From assembly GCA_030744755.1 (NCBI GenBank), contig JASLPY010000008.1, positions 49,932 through 113,931 on the forward strand: a DNA stretch of 64,000 nt. The letters are read 5' to 3'. The stretch is from Kiritimatiellia bacterium (GTDB lineage Bacteria > Verrucomicrobiota > Kiritimatiellia > UBA8416 > JADHWI01). Below are positions 25,801 to 33,787 of this stretch, piece after piece; position 1 is the stretch's first letter; each line of letters opens with the position of its first letter. Under the pieces are notes generated by a model, which saw only the letters and a list, made by a program, of their open reading frames with translations, did not search any database and had not been told where the DNA came from. Made by a program: the position numbers and the translations under genes.

Positions 25801-26506
25801 CCTTGTCGGGACTGCTCTTTCGCTTGAGAATGCTGAACATGGCCGCCGCTTCGTCGGTCCTTCCCTCAACCGCAAGGGCACTGGCGCACATGTCGTAAGC
25901 GTCCTCCTCGTAAAGGCTCGGTCCCCCGTCGATGAGTTGCTTCAGGACGGTTATCATCTGGGGCCGTTTGTGGATTACCTTGTAGAGCTTGGCCAGGTGC
26001 ATGAGAGCATCTGAGCGATGCTTGAAGGACTTACCTCGCGACTGTTCGATGACCGTGTTGAGTTCCTTGATGGCCCTTTCGATGTCGCCCATCTTGTCGA
26101 AGCACAAGGCAAGCTTGTATCGAACATCGTTGGCCTGGACATGGGTCTTGTGAGTTCCCAGAAACTCCTCATAGATACTCTGGGCGTCCCGCAATGCCCC
26201 TTCTTTCTCAAGGCGGTCAGCCTTGCGGAGAGATTCCTCCGGGGTCAGCGCAAAGGCCAGGTGGCACGAGCCTGCAAACAGAACTACTAATATGAGGGCA
26301 AGCCGTGAATGGCAATTCCCCAGTAGGCGCCTATCTCCGAGAGGCGCCAGAGGCAAGGTGGCGGCGTCCCCGTGAGTACACGGAGCTTCGCACCAACTAT
26401 TCGCCATGCAGCCACATCCATGCCGCCGGGCGCCTCTCGGAGATACGCGCCTACTCCGGGCGTCGCCGTGACTTAAGCTGAAGTTCTTGTCTAAACGTCG
26501 CATCAC
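22859..26506 (-). CDS. Large exported TPR-repeat protein (second of two)
   Basis: 1215 residues made mainly of tetratricopeptide-like helical hairpins: EGALRDAQSIYEEFLGTHKT, RYKLALCFDKMGDIERAIKEL, EASYLVALCFKEAGRPDAAI, and near the end EALFMLGRSQAGLKNYGRST and LDLYPTEKSLLAGAKCAFAL-like units. A hydrophobic export signal (SRLALILVVLFAGSCHLAFA) is at residues 67-86, unusually far in, because a 124-bp palindrome is inserted in frame between MMRRLDKNFSLS and the signal. It overlaps the upstream giant TPR gene by four bases and precedes exbB. Such proteins resemble YbgF/CpoB partners of Tol systems in fold, but are much larger. Probably a periplasmic scaffold. Confidence 0.85.
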   Translation of the reverse strand: MMRRLDKNFSLSHGDARSRRVSPRGARRHGCGCMANSWCEAPCTHGDAATLPLAPLGDRRLLGNCHSRLALILVVLFAGSCHLAFALTPEESLRKADRLEKEGALRDAQSIYEEFLGTHKTHVQANDVRYKLALCFDKMGDIERAIKELNTVIEQSRGKSFKHRSDALMHLAKLYKVIHKRPQMITVLKQLIDGGPSLYEEDAYDMCASALAVEGRTDEAAAMFSILKRKSSPDKAKEAAFKLAVLWMKAGKIDLASRAVEEFVGEYGTDDRAPELMMEVARTFFQQKMYARTKAVCEQVKTRYGRSRSATEASYLVALCFKEAGRPDAAIVALKRLAALQKTDNPALAGEAAYMIGNIQEKDLKDMESAVESYRQATQLVTGNDARSREIRTYCYLQTAEHLFRKEEWTGALDMYLKLQQMATEINVTPRIMTCKAKLGQEADMKVSLDTKEEEQFVLTRIKENAGTLMAAELDIMLLDRRLTAMRSSAKSWADHLEPLFKDYEALLKKYSLKVLKKADLDTYIYMQMGHCCLAAVPATAPPGTKVAADCGRAIESFEKALAANAKTINAVVILEAIAYAAERMEDRAKTFDAYKRLYDATGIADLEKRKKAGTDSSTRRDPIEYLAQMVQLAGTDAYVTETIARIKRVVSWDPKSDAARKAQFQLAEVYFVARKYSTAVREFRAYVKRFGPAQDKDGNITGAKTPQGTPEQVREWYEAGLRIAHCWFAQGNDPEMLRAYRWVAYNQPASPHGAEAWYYTAAGLPEQNEADKERKAELLWRNIANRSMDFGSPDYLKQYHAWIQASRSSLVIQPRQAEFVSAGLLRAAQLYMDLNKYEIAADILREYLRCRTSDRNKRAVPMDGAISARYALGRCLVHVEAYEEMGNLFRPYIDAFRDDRFRASALLLLGHYGREGGLDNDSAEALAALLDEYGRKNQLDPDGKPIPVPEEDRLRKGSKWNGICLVPPETWDVGKVRFSLGHLYWRQEDWDRTAKTLESFLNDRTLAKSPSRSEALFMLGRSQAGLKNYGRSTEALWKLVESYPDFKGTEEAYVDLIRASYTLKDYNQVKRAHEAFVKRLEQSQWRPYMDLYLALSLVEQETTSREGITKLKDLSTADTFEDVKADAYYHVGKFLMRGTTQKHQAAALSQLRHSIDLYPTEKSLLAGAKCAFALRDTERARGYLERAVRDFPDGDPETLREADKLLTKVIELKK
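26332..26455. repeat. Palindromic repeat inserted in the 5' end of a TPR gene
   Basis: The left arm 26332-26358-side sequence AGTAGGCGCCTATCTCCGAG (continuing AGGCGCC) is matched inverted by 26429-26455 with one mismatch over 27 bases. It lies inside the open frame of the second TPR gene, ahead of its signal peptide, and adds about 40 residues. Confidence 0.8.
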
Positions 26507-29500
26507 TCTGAGTCCTCGTCCGGTGGCTCGTCGCCAGCCTCTTTCTTGCCATGAGACTGAGCGGACTGCTCCGGTGGGGCAATAGAACCGTCCTTGTATA
26601 TCTCGTGTTGCCTGGCCTTTTCCGCAAACGGCGAAATGGGAAACCGCGTGACCACCTCGTTCAATCTCTCATACGCGCGATCAAGGTTGCCCATTTCCGC
26701 GTGACAGAGACCCAGATGATAAGTAGCGCTCACCGTGGCGTTCACCGATTTCACTACGAACAACATGTGCTCGAACGTTTCCCTGGCTTTCTTCACCTCG
26801 TCCAGCTTCATGCGAAGGAGCCCCGCCTGCATGAGCGCCTGCCCTGCCAGAAAGTCATCGGGAGAATTGCCGCAGGCGTCCAGCTTCTTCAGTGCCGCCG
26901 CGAATTCATTCTCGGCCATGTGACGCAAGGCCAGCACGTAATAGATCCACGTGGCACGGGCATAGTCGTTTTCCGAGAGCCCCGCGAACTGCTCGGGCGT
27001 AAGTTGCCCGTACCTCTGGATAAACTCCGCCTCCTGTGTCGGCAGTTCGCCGTCGTTTGCCAGGTGAAAAACCATCAGCCTGGCGACCGAAAGTCGCAGG
27101 GGCCCCTTCTCCTCATTCAGAATGGTCCGGTACTGGGCCACGGCCTCGTCCCTCTTGCCCTCCATCTGTGCCAGCGCCTGGCCGTAGGCCTCCCGGATCT
27201 TAAGACGATCCGGCCCGTCCTTGGCCGCGGACAGCCCCTTCTTGTAGAACTTGACCGCATTCTCATATTCACACATGTCGAAGTACACGCGGCCAGATTC
27301 GTAGTCCAGCTTGTAGGCCTCGATCTTCCCGCCGGCTTCCTTCTTCAGCTGCTCAAGCGCCTCCAGGACGCTGGCATAGTCCTTCAGACCCTTGTAGATA
27401 TCCACTTTCATCTTCAGGGCGTCCAGCCGGCGGCTGGTCTGTGGAAAGCGCAGCAACAGCGTGTTGATGTTTTCCAGTGCCTCCTGCATCAGGTTGTCTT
27501 TCCTGTAGACCGAGGCCAGGCGATAGTAAGCCTTCTCTGCTACCTTCTTATCGGAGTTCTCCGACCGAAGCCCGAGTTGAAACGTCTTCATCACGTCATG
27601 GAGGACGCTCAGGCAGGGGGTTTCGCTGGAAGAGACCAGCGCATCCGGGATTTCGGCATTCTCAACCGAGGAGTCGAGCTTCAGCTCCACGTTCGAATTG
27701 AACCGAACGAAATCCGTGAACTTCTCGAGATCGTATTCCGCGAGGGCAGGGACCACCTCCGCTCCAAGCGCCACCTGGGAGTCGTAGTTGAGAAACCCGG
27801 TGACCTCATCCAGGTCGGGGACATCAGAGTCGGGCTCGAGCTTGTACAGGACCAGGCTCTCCTCTATCGCCGCACCGTAGCGTTTGATTGCTTCCCGGTA
27901 GTTGCGGTCATACTCGAACGCCCACCCGAGCCAGAAGGCGGCGTCGAAGAAATGCGGGAACTCGGGGCTGTCAAACACCTTTAGGTATTCGCGGAGAACC
28001 AGCCGCATCTTCTCGTAGTCCTGCTGAAAATAATAGTTGATGGCGAGCTGGTAGAGCGCCTGTTCAACGTAGCCGGTGTCGGTGCCGAACTGGCGCAGTT
28101 CACTGAAACAACCCTTTGCGTCTTCGAACAATGCTTTGCTCTTGTCGTAGCGAATGGGCCTGAACTTGAGGCCCAACGGTTTCAAGGTACGGCGCAGGAC
28201 GCTGCCGCAGGAGACCTTGTTCGGATCGGCTTTCGGATCTCCAGGCAGGTCGATATATTCCGTGGCCAGCACGCTGTCCTTATCCACGGTCTCTGCCCAG
28301 ACGATATTCGCCCCGGCAAGATCCTGGACGCGTTTGACCATGTGGAACAGCATGACGCTCTTTCCGCCGTGGGATCTCCAGTCGTAGGCGCGCTCCATTT
28401 GCCGGAACCGTTCGCGTTCCCTGTCATAAATCTCTATGACCTTCGCATGTTCGACGGCTCCCCTGTCAAATACGTCGACAGGTTGTGCATCAAGGGTCGG
28501 CTTGCCGCCCGAAACGCCAATATCAAAATCCAGCACGAAGCGATCAAGATCCAGTACATCCGCCAGGTGTTCTCTCAACTGCCGCGGCGTCGACAGCAAG
28601 TCCAGGCGTTCGCGCGCAATTTTCTCGGCCAGCCAAGCTGCGACGCCTCCTTTGTACTGGTCGGGAGACCAGGTGAATGGCACCCCGAAGCTCTCTGACA
28701 GTGCCAGGAGTACATCCTTGCGAGTTTCGGCACCGGCTTTCAGAACGACGCTCTTTGCGGCGCGAAGCGGCCGGTGTGTCTGCAGCACGGTAGGGGATTT
28801 GAAGACCTCGGCAGGGTACACATAAAGAGCGCAGGTTATGTCGCCTGCGTCGCTGATATCGAGCGCTTCCTTCGCGGCGCGGCTGTAGTAGGTGCCTGCA
28901 AGTTGCAGGAGTTGCATTACTTGGTCACGGTCCAGATCGCCGCTTCGTGACAATCCCCGGTAAGAGCTGGCTGCCAGGTCGAACCGGCCCTGGTCCACGA
29001 ACCACTGCGCCAGGTCGAGTGCCAGTTTCTGGTAGCGGGGGTCCCCTCCGTATTCGTCTTCCAGGTCGGCGTATCGTTTTTCGGCCTGTTCACGGTCTTC
29101 CGGCTTGTCGGATTTGAACATGGCCTCGAGCAGCGAAAGCTCGATGTCCTTCTGGATTTCCCTCGTGGCGTTTGCAGATCGTTCGGTGGCTTTCCTGAAA
29201 TGGTCAGCCGCTCGCCCGGCATTCCCACCGCCGGTGAGCAGGACAGGCTGCTCGCCTTTCTCCGGCCGGGCATGCCGGCCCGGCGGAAGACTGCCCAGTT
29301 CGGCTTTGCCCCTGAGCAGGTGTGCGTGCAGCATGAGCTCGTTCCAACGCTCTTCCGATACGCCCTGGTATGGTTCCTTTTCACTCAGCAATAACCTGTC
29401 GCAGTGCTTGGCAACCTTGATCCAGTCCGGCGCCTGGGCAACGCTTTCGCCCTTCTCATCGTACAGCTTCTGGCTATATTGCTGCGCCAGGCTCATGAGT

Positions 29501-30972
29501 GCCTGGGCGGCCATGCTGGTCTTGGGTGACTGCCTGGTGGTTCGTAACCATCCGGCAACTTTATCCTCTTGCGCCTGGGTCTTCGAGACCTTGACCCCTT
29601 TCACCTGCAACTCATCAAGATAGGGCTTGGCGTTGCGGGCGTGTTCGGTCAGAGGGTAGCGGGACACCAGCAAACCAAAGATGGTGGCGGCTTTTCCATA
29701 CGATTCATGGCGTTTTTTGACCGCCGCGGCGTCTTCGCCGTCAATGATGTCACCTTCCTGTTTGTAAATGCGACCGAGGTAAAAAAGGGCCGGGGCCTCG
29801 TATTTGGGTGACTTCACGGAAACTGCAAAGTAATCGCGCGCCAATTTGAAGTCGTTCTGAGCAATGTATATGTTACCCAGCATGTGCTGCGCCTGGTAAT
29901 GGGTGGCGTTTTCACCGCCCTGTGCCTTTACCATCTTCAGATAGTACTTGGCCTTCTCCGGGTCTTTTCTCTTGCCTTCCTTGTGTGCCATACCCAGTAG
30001 GAGATACATGGTGTTCAGGACGCGGGCATCATCGGTGCCCTCCAATACTTCCTTGGTGAGGATGGCGGGGACATCATCGGGGCGACCACGCTTGAAAGCC
30101 ATCTGTGCCATGAGGAATTTGGCCTGCTGCTTCAATGCCGGATCATACCCAACGCTTTGCAGCCATTTCTGTGCCTGCGACCAGTCCTTCTTGTCAATGT
30201 GAACCTTGGCGATCTGCGTGCACATGGCATCATAGCCCTGGCGCAGGTCTGAGGGGATTACGCCGCCTTTCTGTCTGATCGGCAACATGATTCGATCCAT
30301 GCTCCGGACCGCGTCGACGAACAGGGCAACGGCATCTTCGTCCCTGTTTGCCAGGACAAGCTGTTCCCCCATGACTTTGTTGGCCATTGCCATGGAGTAG
30401 TATCCGAAGATGTTTCGCCTTTTTGCTATCTGCTTCTGAATCACCTCAAGCCCGGCAATCTTGTTTTTCGCGGGGCCCGCCTGGGCTGCAAGAAGCTTCA
30501 TCTTGATTAGAAGCAGGGTTCCTGTCCGTTTGTCCTTCGGGTACTTCAGCGTAAACGCGTCGATTCGTTTCACGGCTCCCCGGGTGTCCCCGAACCGATA
30601 GGCTATCATCGCCAGCCGTGATTCGCAGATGATCTTGTGGGCTTCTTTTTTCTGCAGGGGGAGTGCGTTTGCGAACTGGACGCGCGCATTGGAGTAGTCG
30701 CCCAGCAGGTAATAACATTCGCCCAGGGCCCGGCGTTCGGTTTCTACGGATTTTCCACCTTTCCTCTCGATCTCCGATTTCAAAACCTTGACGGCGGAGT
30801 GGTATTGCCGGGCCTTCATCATGCGCGCCGCCCGCTGCAGGACGGGGGACGTCTCCGCGCCCACCGGTGGTACGAGCAGCAGGGCGCATGCGAACGTTAA
30901 AAGCAGCACCCCCCATACAGGGGGGCGACGGCCGCAGTGGCGGGGGCGAGTAGACATTCGGCAGTTTCCCAT
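26503..30972 (-). CDS. Very large exported TPR-repeat protein (first gene of the ExbB/ExbD operon)
   Basis: About 1489 residues. Signal peptide PPVWGVLLLTFACALLLVPPVGA, then TPR-like arrays: QYHSAVKVLKSEIERKGGK, ALGECYYLLGDYSNARVQFA, QAQHMLGNIYIAQNDFKLAR, later AFWLGWAFEYDRNYREAIKR and LDYESGRVYFDMCEYENAVK. Between arrays, at roughly residues 740-960, two stretches look like secretin/TonB short N-terminal (STN-like) modules (LLALSESFGVPFTWSPD; VQDLAGANIVWAETVD...VLRRTLKPLGLKFRPI). The acidic tail ends DEPPDEDSE. I start at ATG 30972 (MGNCRMST); the longer frame to 31086 reads through a REP-like repeat coding for poly-arginine. Likely a periplasmic or outer-membrane-facing scaffold for the motor. 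Confidence 0.85.
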   Translation of the reverse strand: MGNCRMSTRPRHCGRRPPVWGVLLLTFACALLLVPPVGAETSPVLQRAARMMKARQYHSAVKVLKSEIERKGGKSVETERRALGECYYLLGDYSNARVQFANALPLQKKEAHKIICESRLAMIAYRFGDTRGAVKRIDAFTLKYPKDKRTGTLLLIKMKLLAAQAGPAKNKIAGLEVIQKQIAKRRNIFGYYSMAMANKVMGEQLVLANRDEDAVALFVDAVRSMDRIMLPIRQKGGVIPSDLRQGYDAMCTQIAKVHIDKKDWSQAQKWLQSVGYDPALKQQAKFLMAQMAFKRGRPDDVPAILTKEVLEGTDDARVLNTMYLLLGMAHKEGKRKDPEKAKYYLKMVKAQGGENATHYQAQHMLGNIYIAQNDFKLARDYFAVSVKSPKYEAPALFYLGRIYKQEGDIIDGEDAAAVKKRHESYGKAATIFGLLVSRYPLTEHARNAKPYLDELQVKGVKVSKTQAQEDKVAGWLRTTRQSPKTSMAAQALMSLAQQYSQKLYDEKGESVAQAPDWIKVAKHCDRLLLSEKEPYQGVSEERWNELMLHAHLLRGKAELGSLPPGRHARPEKGEQPVLLTGGGNAGRAADHFRKATERSANATREIQKDIELSLLEAMFKSDKPEDREQAEKRYADLEDEYGGDPRYQKLALDLAQWFVDQGRFDLAASSYRGLSRSGDLDRDQVMQLLQLAGTYYSRAAKEALDISDAGDITCALYVYPAEVFKSPTVLQTHRPLRAAKSVVLKAGAETRKDVLLALSESFGVPFTWSPDQYKGGVAAWLAEKIARERLDLLSTPRQLREHLADVLDLDRFVLDFDIGVSGGKPTLDAQPVDVFDRGAVEHAKVIEIYDRERERFRQMERAYDWRSHGGKSVMLFHMVKRVQDLAGANIVWAETVDKDSVLATEYIDLPGDPKADPNKVSCGSVLRRTLKPLGLKFRPIRYDKSKALFEDAKGCFSELRQFGTDTGYVEQALYQLAINYYFQQDYEKMRLVLREYLKVFDSPEFPHFFDAAFWLGWAFEYDRNYREAIKRYGAAIEESLVLYKLEPDSDVPDLDEVTGFLNYDSQVALGAEVVPALAEYDLEKFTDFVRFNSNVELKLDSSVENAEIPDALVSSSETPCLSVLHDVMKTFQLGLRSENSDKKVAEKAYYRLASVYRKDNLMQEALENINTLLLRFPQTSRRLDALKMKVDIYKGLKDYASVLEALEQLKKEAGGKIEAYKLDYESGRVYFDMCEYENAVKFYKKGLSAAKDGPDRLKIREAYGQALAQMEGKRDEAVAQYRTILNEEKGPLRLSVARLMVFHLANDGELPTQEAEFIQRYGQLTPEQFAGLSENDYARATWIYYVLALRHMAENEFAAALKKLDACGNSPDDFLAGQALMQAGLLRMKLDEVKKARETFEHMLFVVKSVNATVSATYHLGLCHAEMGNLDRAYERLNEVVTRFPISPFAEKARQHEIYKDGSIAPPEQSAQSHGKKEAGDEPPDEDSE

Positions 30973-31038
30973 AGCGTTCTGTTCTTTCAGTAGAATAATA
31001 GCGCCCCAATCCGGAATGAGCAAGGGCCGGAGGAAGGT

Positions 31039-31103
31039 CTGAATCCTCACCCTCCTCCTGCGCCTGCGGCGCATACGGCGTGGCAAGCGGATTCAGCTAC
31101 GGG
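31039..31103 (+). repeat. REP-like long palindrome, 65 bp (copy A2)
   Basis: CTGAATCC at 31039 and GGATTCAG at 31089-31096 close a 58-bp unit followed by CTACGGG. The interior holds CTCCTGCGCCTGCGGCGCAT and a short GC-rich hairpin. Same family as 40280, 41313, 42413 and 59365. Confidence 0.85.
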
Positions 31104-31117
31104 AGGACCACTGATCG

Positions 31118-33754
31118 CTATTTCTTCTTCTTCGGCTTTTTTGCTGAGGAAGCCAGCTTCTTAGCAAGAGGCGTGTCTTTGTCTACCCGCGTGACGACGA
31201 TTGATGCCTTGGGGATAACAGGGTGTGTGAGGCGCCTGTAGTGCTGAGAAATGGGAAAGGGCAGGTCCGGAATGCTTGACGCCGGCGCGTTCACCTTGCG
31301 ATCAACAATGAGCCATGCTTCCATGGCGACTTTCCGGTTGCTGTCTGCTTCGGACAAGGCGACCAACTCGCCATCGATCTTGACACTCGTTCCACGATGC
31401 CGGCGTAGATCGTAAGATGACATTGACCAGCGTGCGGCGCCCTGAACACGATCTTGTTCAGTTGGCTTTCCATTGATTCTGATCGAGCTGTCGACCTTGG
31501 CCCAGGGCTGAACCAGCAGGTCAAAGCGTTTGAATTCCTCGTCGGGAATCTTGAGCTCGATGGTGAAGGAGTCGTCGCTGATCGTACCCTTGAATGGTGG
31601 CAGAGGCGTAGGTGCCAGGGGTTTCTTTGCGTTTCCTTCACCGGGTTCGATCTCGAAGATCATGACCGAATCGCCGGGAACGGAAACGTCGAACGACTTG
31701 CCCGAAGTGAGCATCCAGGGCATAGCTTCAACAAACGGGTAGACGGTCCTTGCCCGGTACGACTTACCCTCCTGGCCGCGGAAATAGACGGTATGGTCAA
31801 ACGGCACATTGAGTTGCTTCAGTGGTCGGTCAGGGTTGCGAACGGTAAGGATAGCCTTGTTATCCATCCAGCTGATATAAGCGTAGATTTCTCCTGCTGC
31901 GGGGTTTCCCCCGATCTGAACGGTGTTCATCAATCGGTCCTGGTGTTTGTCGGCCCACCGGGCCGCTGTTGCCAGCACCTTCCAGTGGTCATCGTCAAGA
32001 AGGTCAAGATCGAGATACAGTTCCTTGAGAGTCGTCCCCCTGCCCATATACATCGTCACGTAGTTGGCCCAGTCGTGCAGCGTGTCCTTGAAGTCGGTAA
32101 ACGGCTTTCGGTGTGACAGAAGAATGCCGTGGGTCATGAAGTTGGCGATTGGCATGACCGGGCGTGGGCAGCGCGAGGGGTTGTTGAAATTCTCATGGAA
32201 GTATTTGCACCGGTAAGTCGTGGCGCCTTCACGCAGTGAGAGTTGGGGCCACTCGCTGCTTCCACCAGAATCGCCGGTCATCATCCAGAGACAGTCGACA
32301 AACTGGAGCCAGAACGGACTGAACCAGGAGCCGTTCGTATAGTTGATGTAGATGCCTGGATGCAGGCTGCGTTCATAGGCGAGCAGTTCGAGATAGGCAT
32401 CCACGCACTTCTCCCTGGCGTGACGCTGTGAAATATGATCGGACACGAAACAGTGGTTGAAGTCATGCTTGATGTAATCGACTCTCGCTTCTTTGACGAG
32501 AAACTGAAGCGATTTCTTGAGGTCGGCAAAATACTTCGGTTGAAGAATGTCGTAGTAGACCTTGTTGCCGTCCATCCATCTGAACTGGCTCCTGTCAAAA
32601 CCTTCCTTGTAGGCCGGCAGGTATCCGAGCTTTATGCCGTCACTGAATCGCTGGTTAGTCCCGTCGAGAGCAATCCAGATTCCCAGTCGTGTGCCCTCTG
32701 CCTCAAGGGCCTCTGCAATTCGCGGCAGAGGTTCATGCGTGGGACTAAGTGCCTGTTCAAAGATCCGTGTGTTAGTTCGTTCCCAGCCATGATCCGGGAC
32801 CATGGCGTCGAGCTTAGCTCCATGCCTGGCGAGCTGCCTGGCCATGGGGAGATAGGTGTTTTCAACGAAATTCTTGACCGTGATCTTCTTGGCTTCGGCG
32901 CTGTACCAATTGTTGAAGTGGAGGTAGCTGCGGGTGGGCTTGCGTGTTTCGGCAATATAGTCCAACAGGGCAAGTTCCGCGTTGTCGCCTTTCTTCCTGC
33001 TGAGCCCCAGGACGGCGCGTTTGCTGAGAATGCCCCATGAACCGTCAACCTGTTTCGTTGCGTAGCCCGGGAAGTGGAAGAGGCTGGACAAGTGTTTTCG
33101 CGGCGCAATGATCTTGTCGCGCCCTTCCAGGTCGATCATGTAGTCCCAGCGATAATAGAAATCGGGGTTCTTGTATCCATCGGTGTGCCGGCTGTAAAAA
33201 CACGGGTAGTCCATTCCGAAGAACCAGTTGCCGTAATAGACCGGCTGCCCGCGACCGCCGAGTGACGCTTCTGTCGAGGTGGAAAAGTGAAGGACTGCGA
33301 GCCGATCGATCTTTTCGCCTTCCTTCATCTTGAGGATGACCCTTTTGCGGAGGTAGGGGCCTTCCCCGAGGGTATAGATGACTGTCGCCTGTTCAGGCGC
33401 GCCGGAACTTGTCCGCCTGTAGCTGACGGTGATGACCTGGCTGTTGTCCCGTGATGTCTGAGTTGGCTTGTCTGTGCACCGGTAGTCGGCGACGGTGAAA
33501 CGGTGGCCGTCAAAGAGAACGATCTCGAACTCGTCACTGTGAATGTCCAGCACGTCACTTCCATCGGTTCGCGAGATGCGGGCCATCTTCCAGGCCTCGC
33601 CGGTCTGTTCCAAGGCAACCTTGATATGCTGATTCTGCAGTGTGATGGTGTCGGCCGCGGCGGCATCCGGTGAGGAGAGAAAGATGGCGCCAGCCGTGGA
33701 GATGAGCAATGGTAGAAAAAGGCTCAGTGCTCGCCGTCTTGAGTTGGTGTTCAC
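31118..33754 (-). CDS. Exported GH36/clan GH-D-like glycosidase
   Basis: 878 residues with a signal peptide (ALSLFLPLLISTAGAIFLSS). An N-terminal beta-sandwich (about 35-260) precedes a TIM barrel with LDAMVPDHGWERTN, GIWIALDGTNQRF, and VDYIKHDFNHCF, in which Asp431 matches the GH36-type nucleophile (KxDxN). WMMTGDSGGSSEW further on is the probable acid/base region. A beta-rich C-terminal part follows, ending in a Lys-rich tail (SSAKKPKKKK). The layout suggests alpha-galactosidase or a related alpha-glycosidase acting outside the cell; the exact sugar is not evident. It is just upstream of the ExbB operon on the same strand, separated by the A2 repeat. Confidence 0.75.
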   Translation of the reverse strand: MNTNSRRRALSLFLPLLISTAGAIFLSSPDAAAADTITLQNQHIKVALEQTGEAWKMARISRTDGSDVLDIHSDEFEIVLFDGHRFTVADYRCTDKPTQTSRDNSQVITVSYRRTSSGAPEQATVIYTLGEGPYLRKRVILKMKEGEKIDRLAVLHFSTSTEASLGGRGQPVYYGNWFFGMDYPCFYSRHTDGYKNPDFYYRWDYMIDLEGRDKIIAPRKHLSSLFHFPGYATKQVDGSWGILSKRAVLGLSRKKGDNAELALLDYIAETRKPTRSYLHFNNWYSAEAKKITVKNFVENTYLPMARQLARHGAKLDAMVPDHGWERTNTRIFEQALSPTHEPLPRIAEALEAEGTRLGIWIALDGTNQRFSDGIKLGYLPAYKEGFDRSQFRWMDGNKVYYDILQPKYFADLKKSLQFLVKEARVDYIKHDFNHCFVSDHISQRHAREKCVDAYLELLAYERSLHPGIYINYTNGSWFSPFWLQFVDCLWMMTGDSGGSSEWPQLSLREGATTYRCKYFHENFNNPSRCPRPVMPIANFMTHGILLSHRKPFTDFKDTLHDWANYVTMYMGRGTTLKELYLDLDLLDDDHWKVLATAARWADKHQDRLMNTVQIGGNPAAGEIYAYISWMDNKAILTVRNPDRPLKQLNVPFDHTVYFRGQEGKSYRARTVYPFVEAMPWMLTSGKSFDVSVPGDSVMIFEIEPGEGNAKKPLAPTPLPPFKGTISDDSFTIELKIPDEEFKRFDLLVQPWAKVDSSIRINGKPTEQDRVQGAARWSMSSYDLRRHRGTSVKIDGELVALSEADSNRKVAMEAWLIVDRKVNAPASSIPDLPFPISQHYRRLTHPVIPKASIVVTRVDKDTPLAKKLASSAKKPKKKK

Positions 33755-33787
33755 GGTGGGTGATTGCTCCTGCGTTCCGCCTGTCTG

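Noticed and set aside
26551..27984. 477-residue plus-strand open frame opposite the giant TPR gene
   Set aside because: The minus-strand TPR pattern is clear and continuous; the plus frame shows no domain or start signal.
30973..31086. N-terminal extension of the giant TPR protein with a poly-Arg start
   Set aside because: It is translation of the REP-like repeat at 31039-31103; the signal peptide follows the ATG at 30972.
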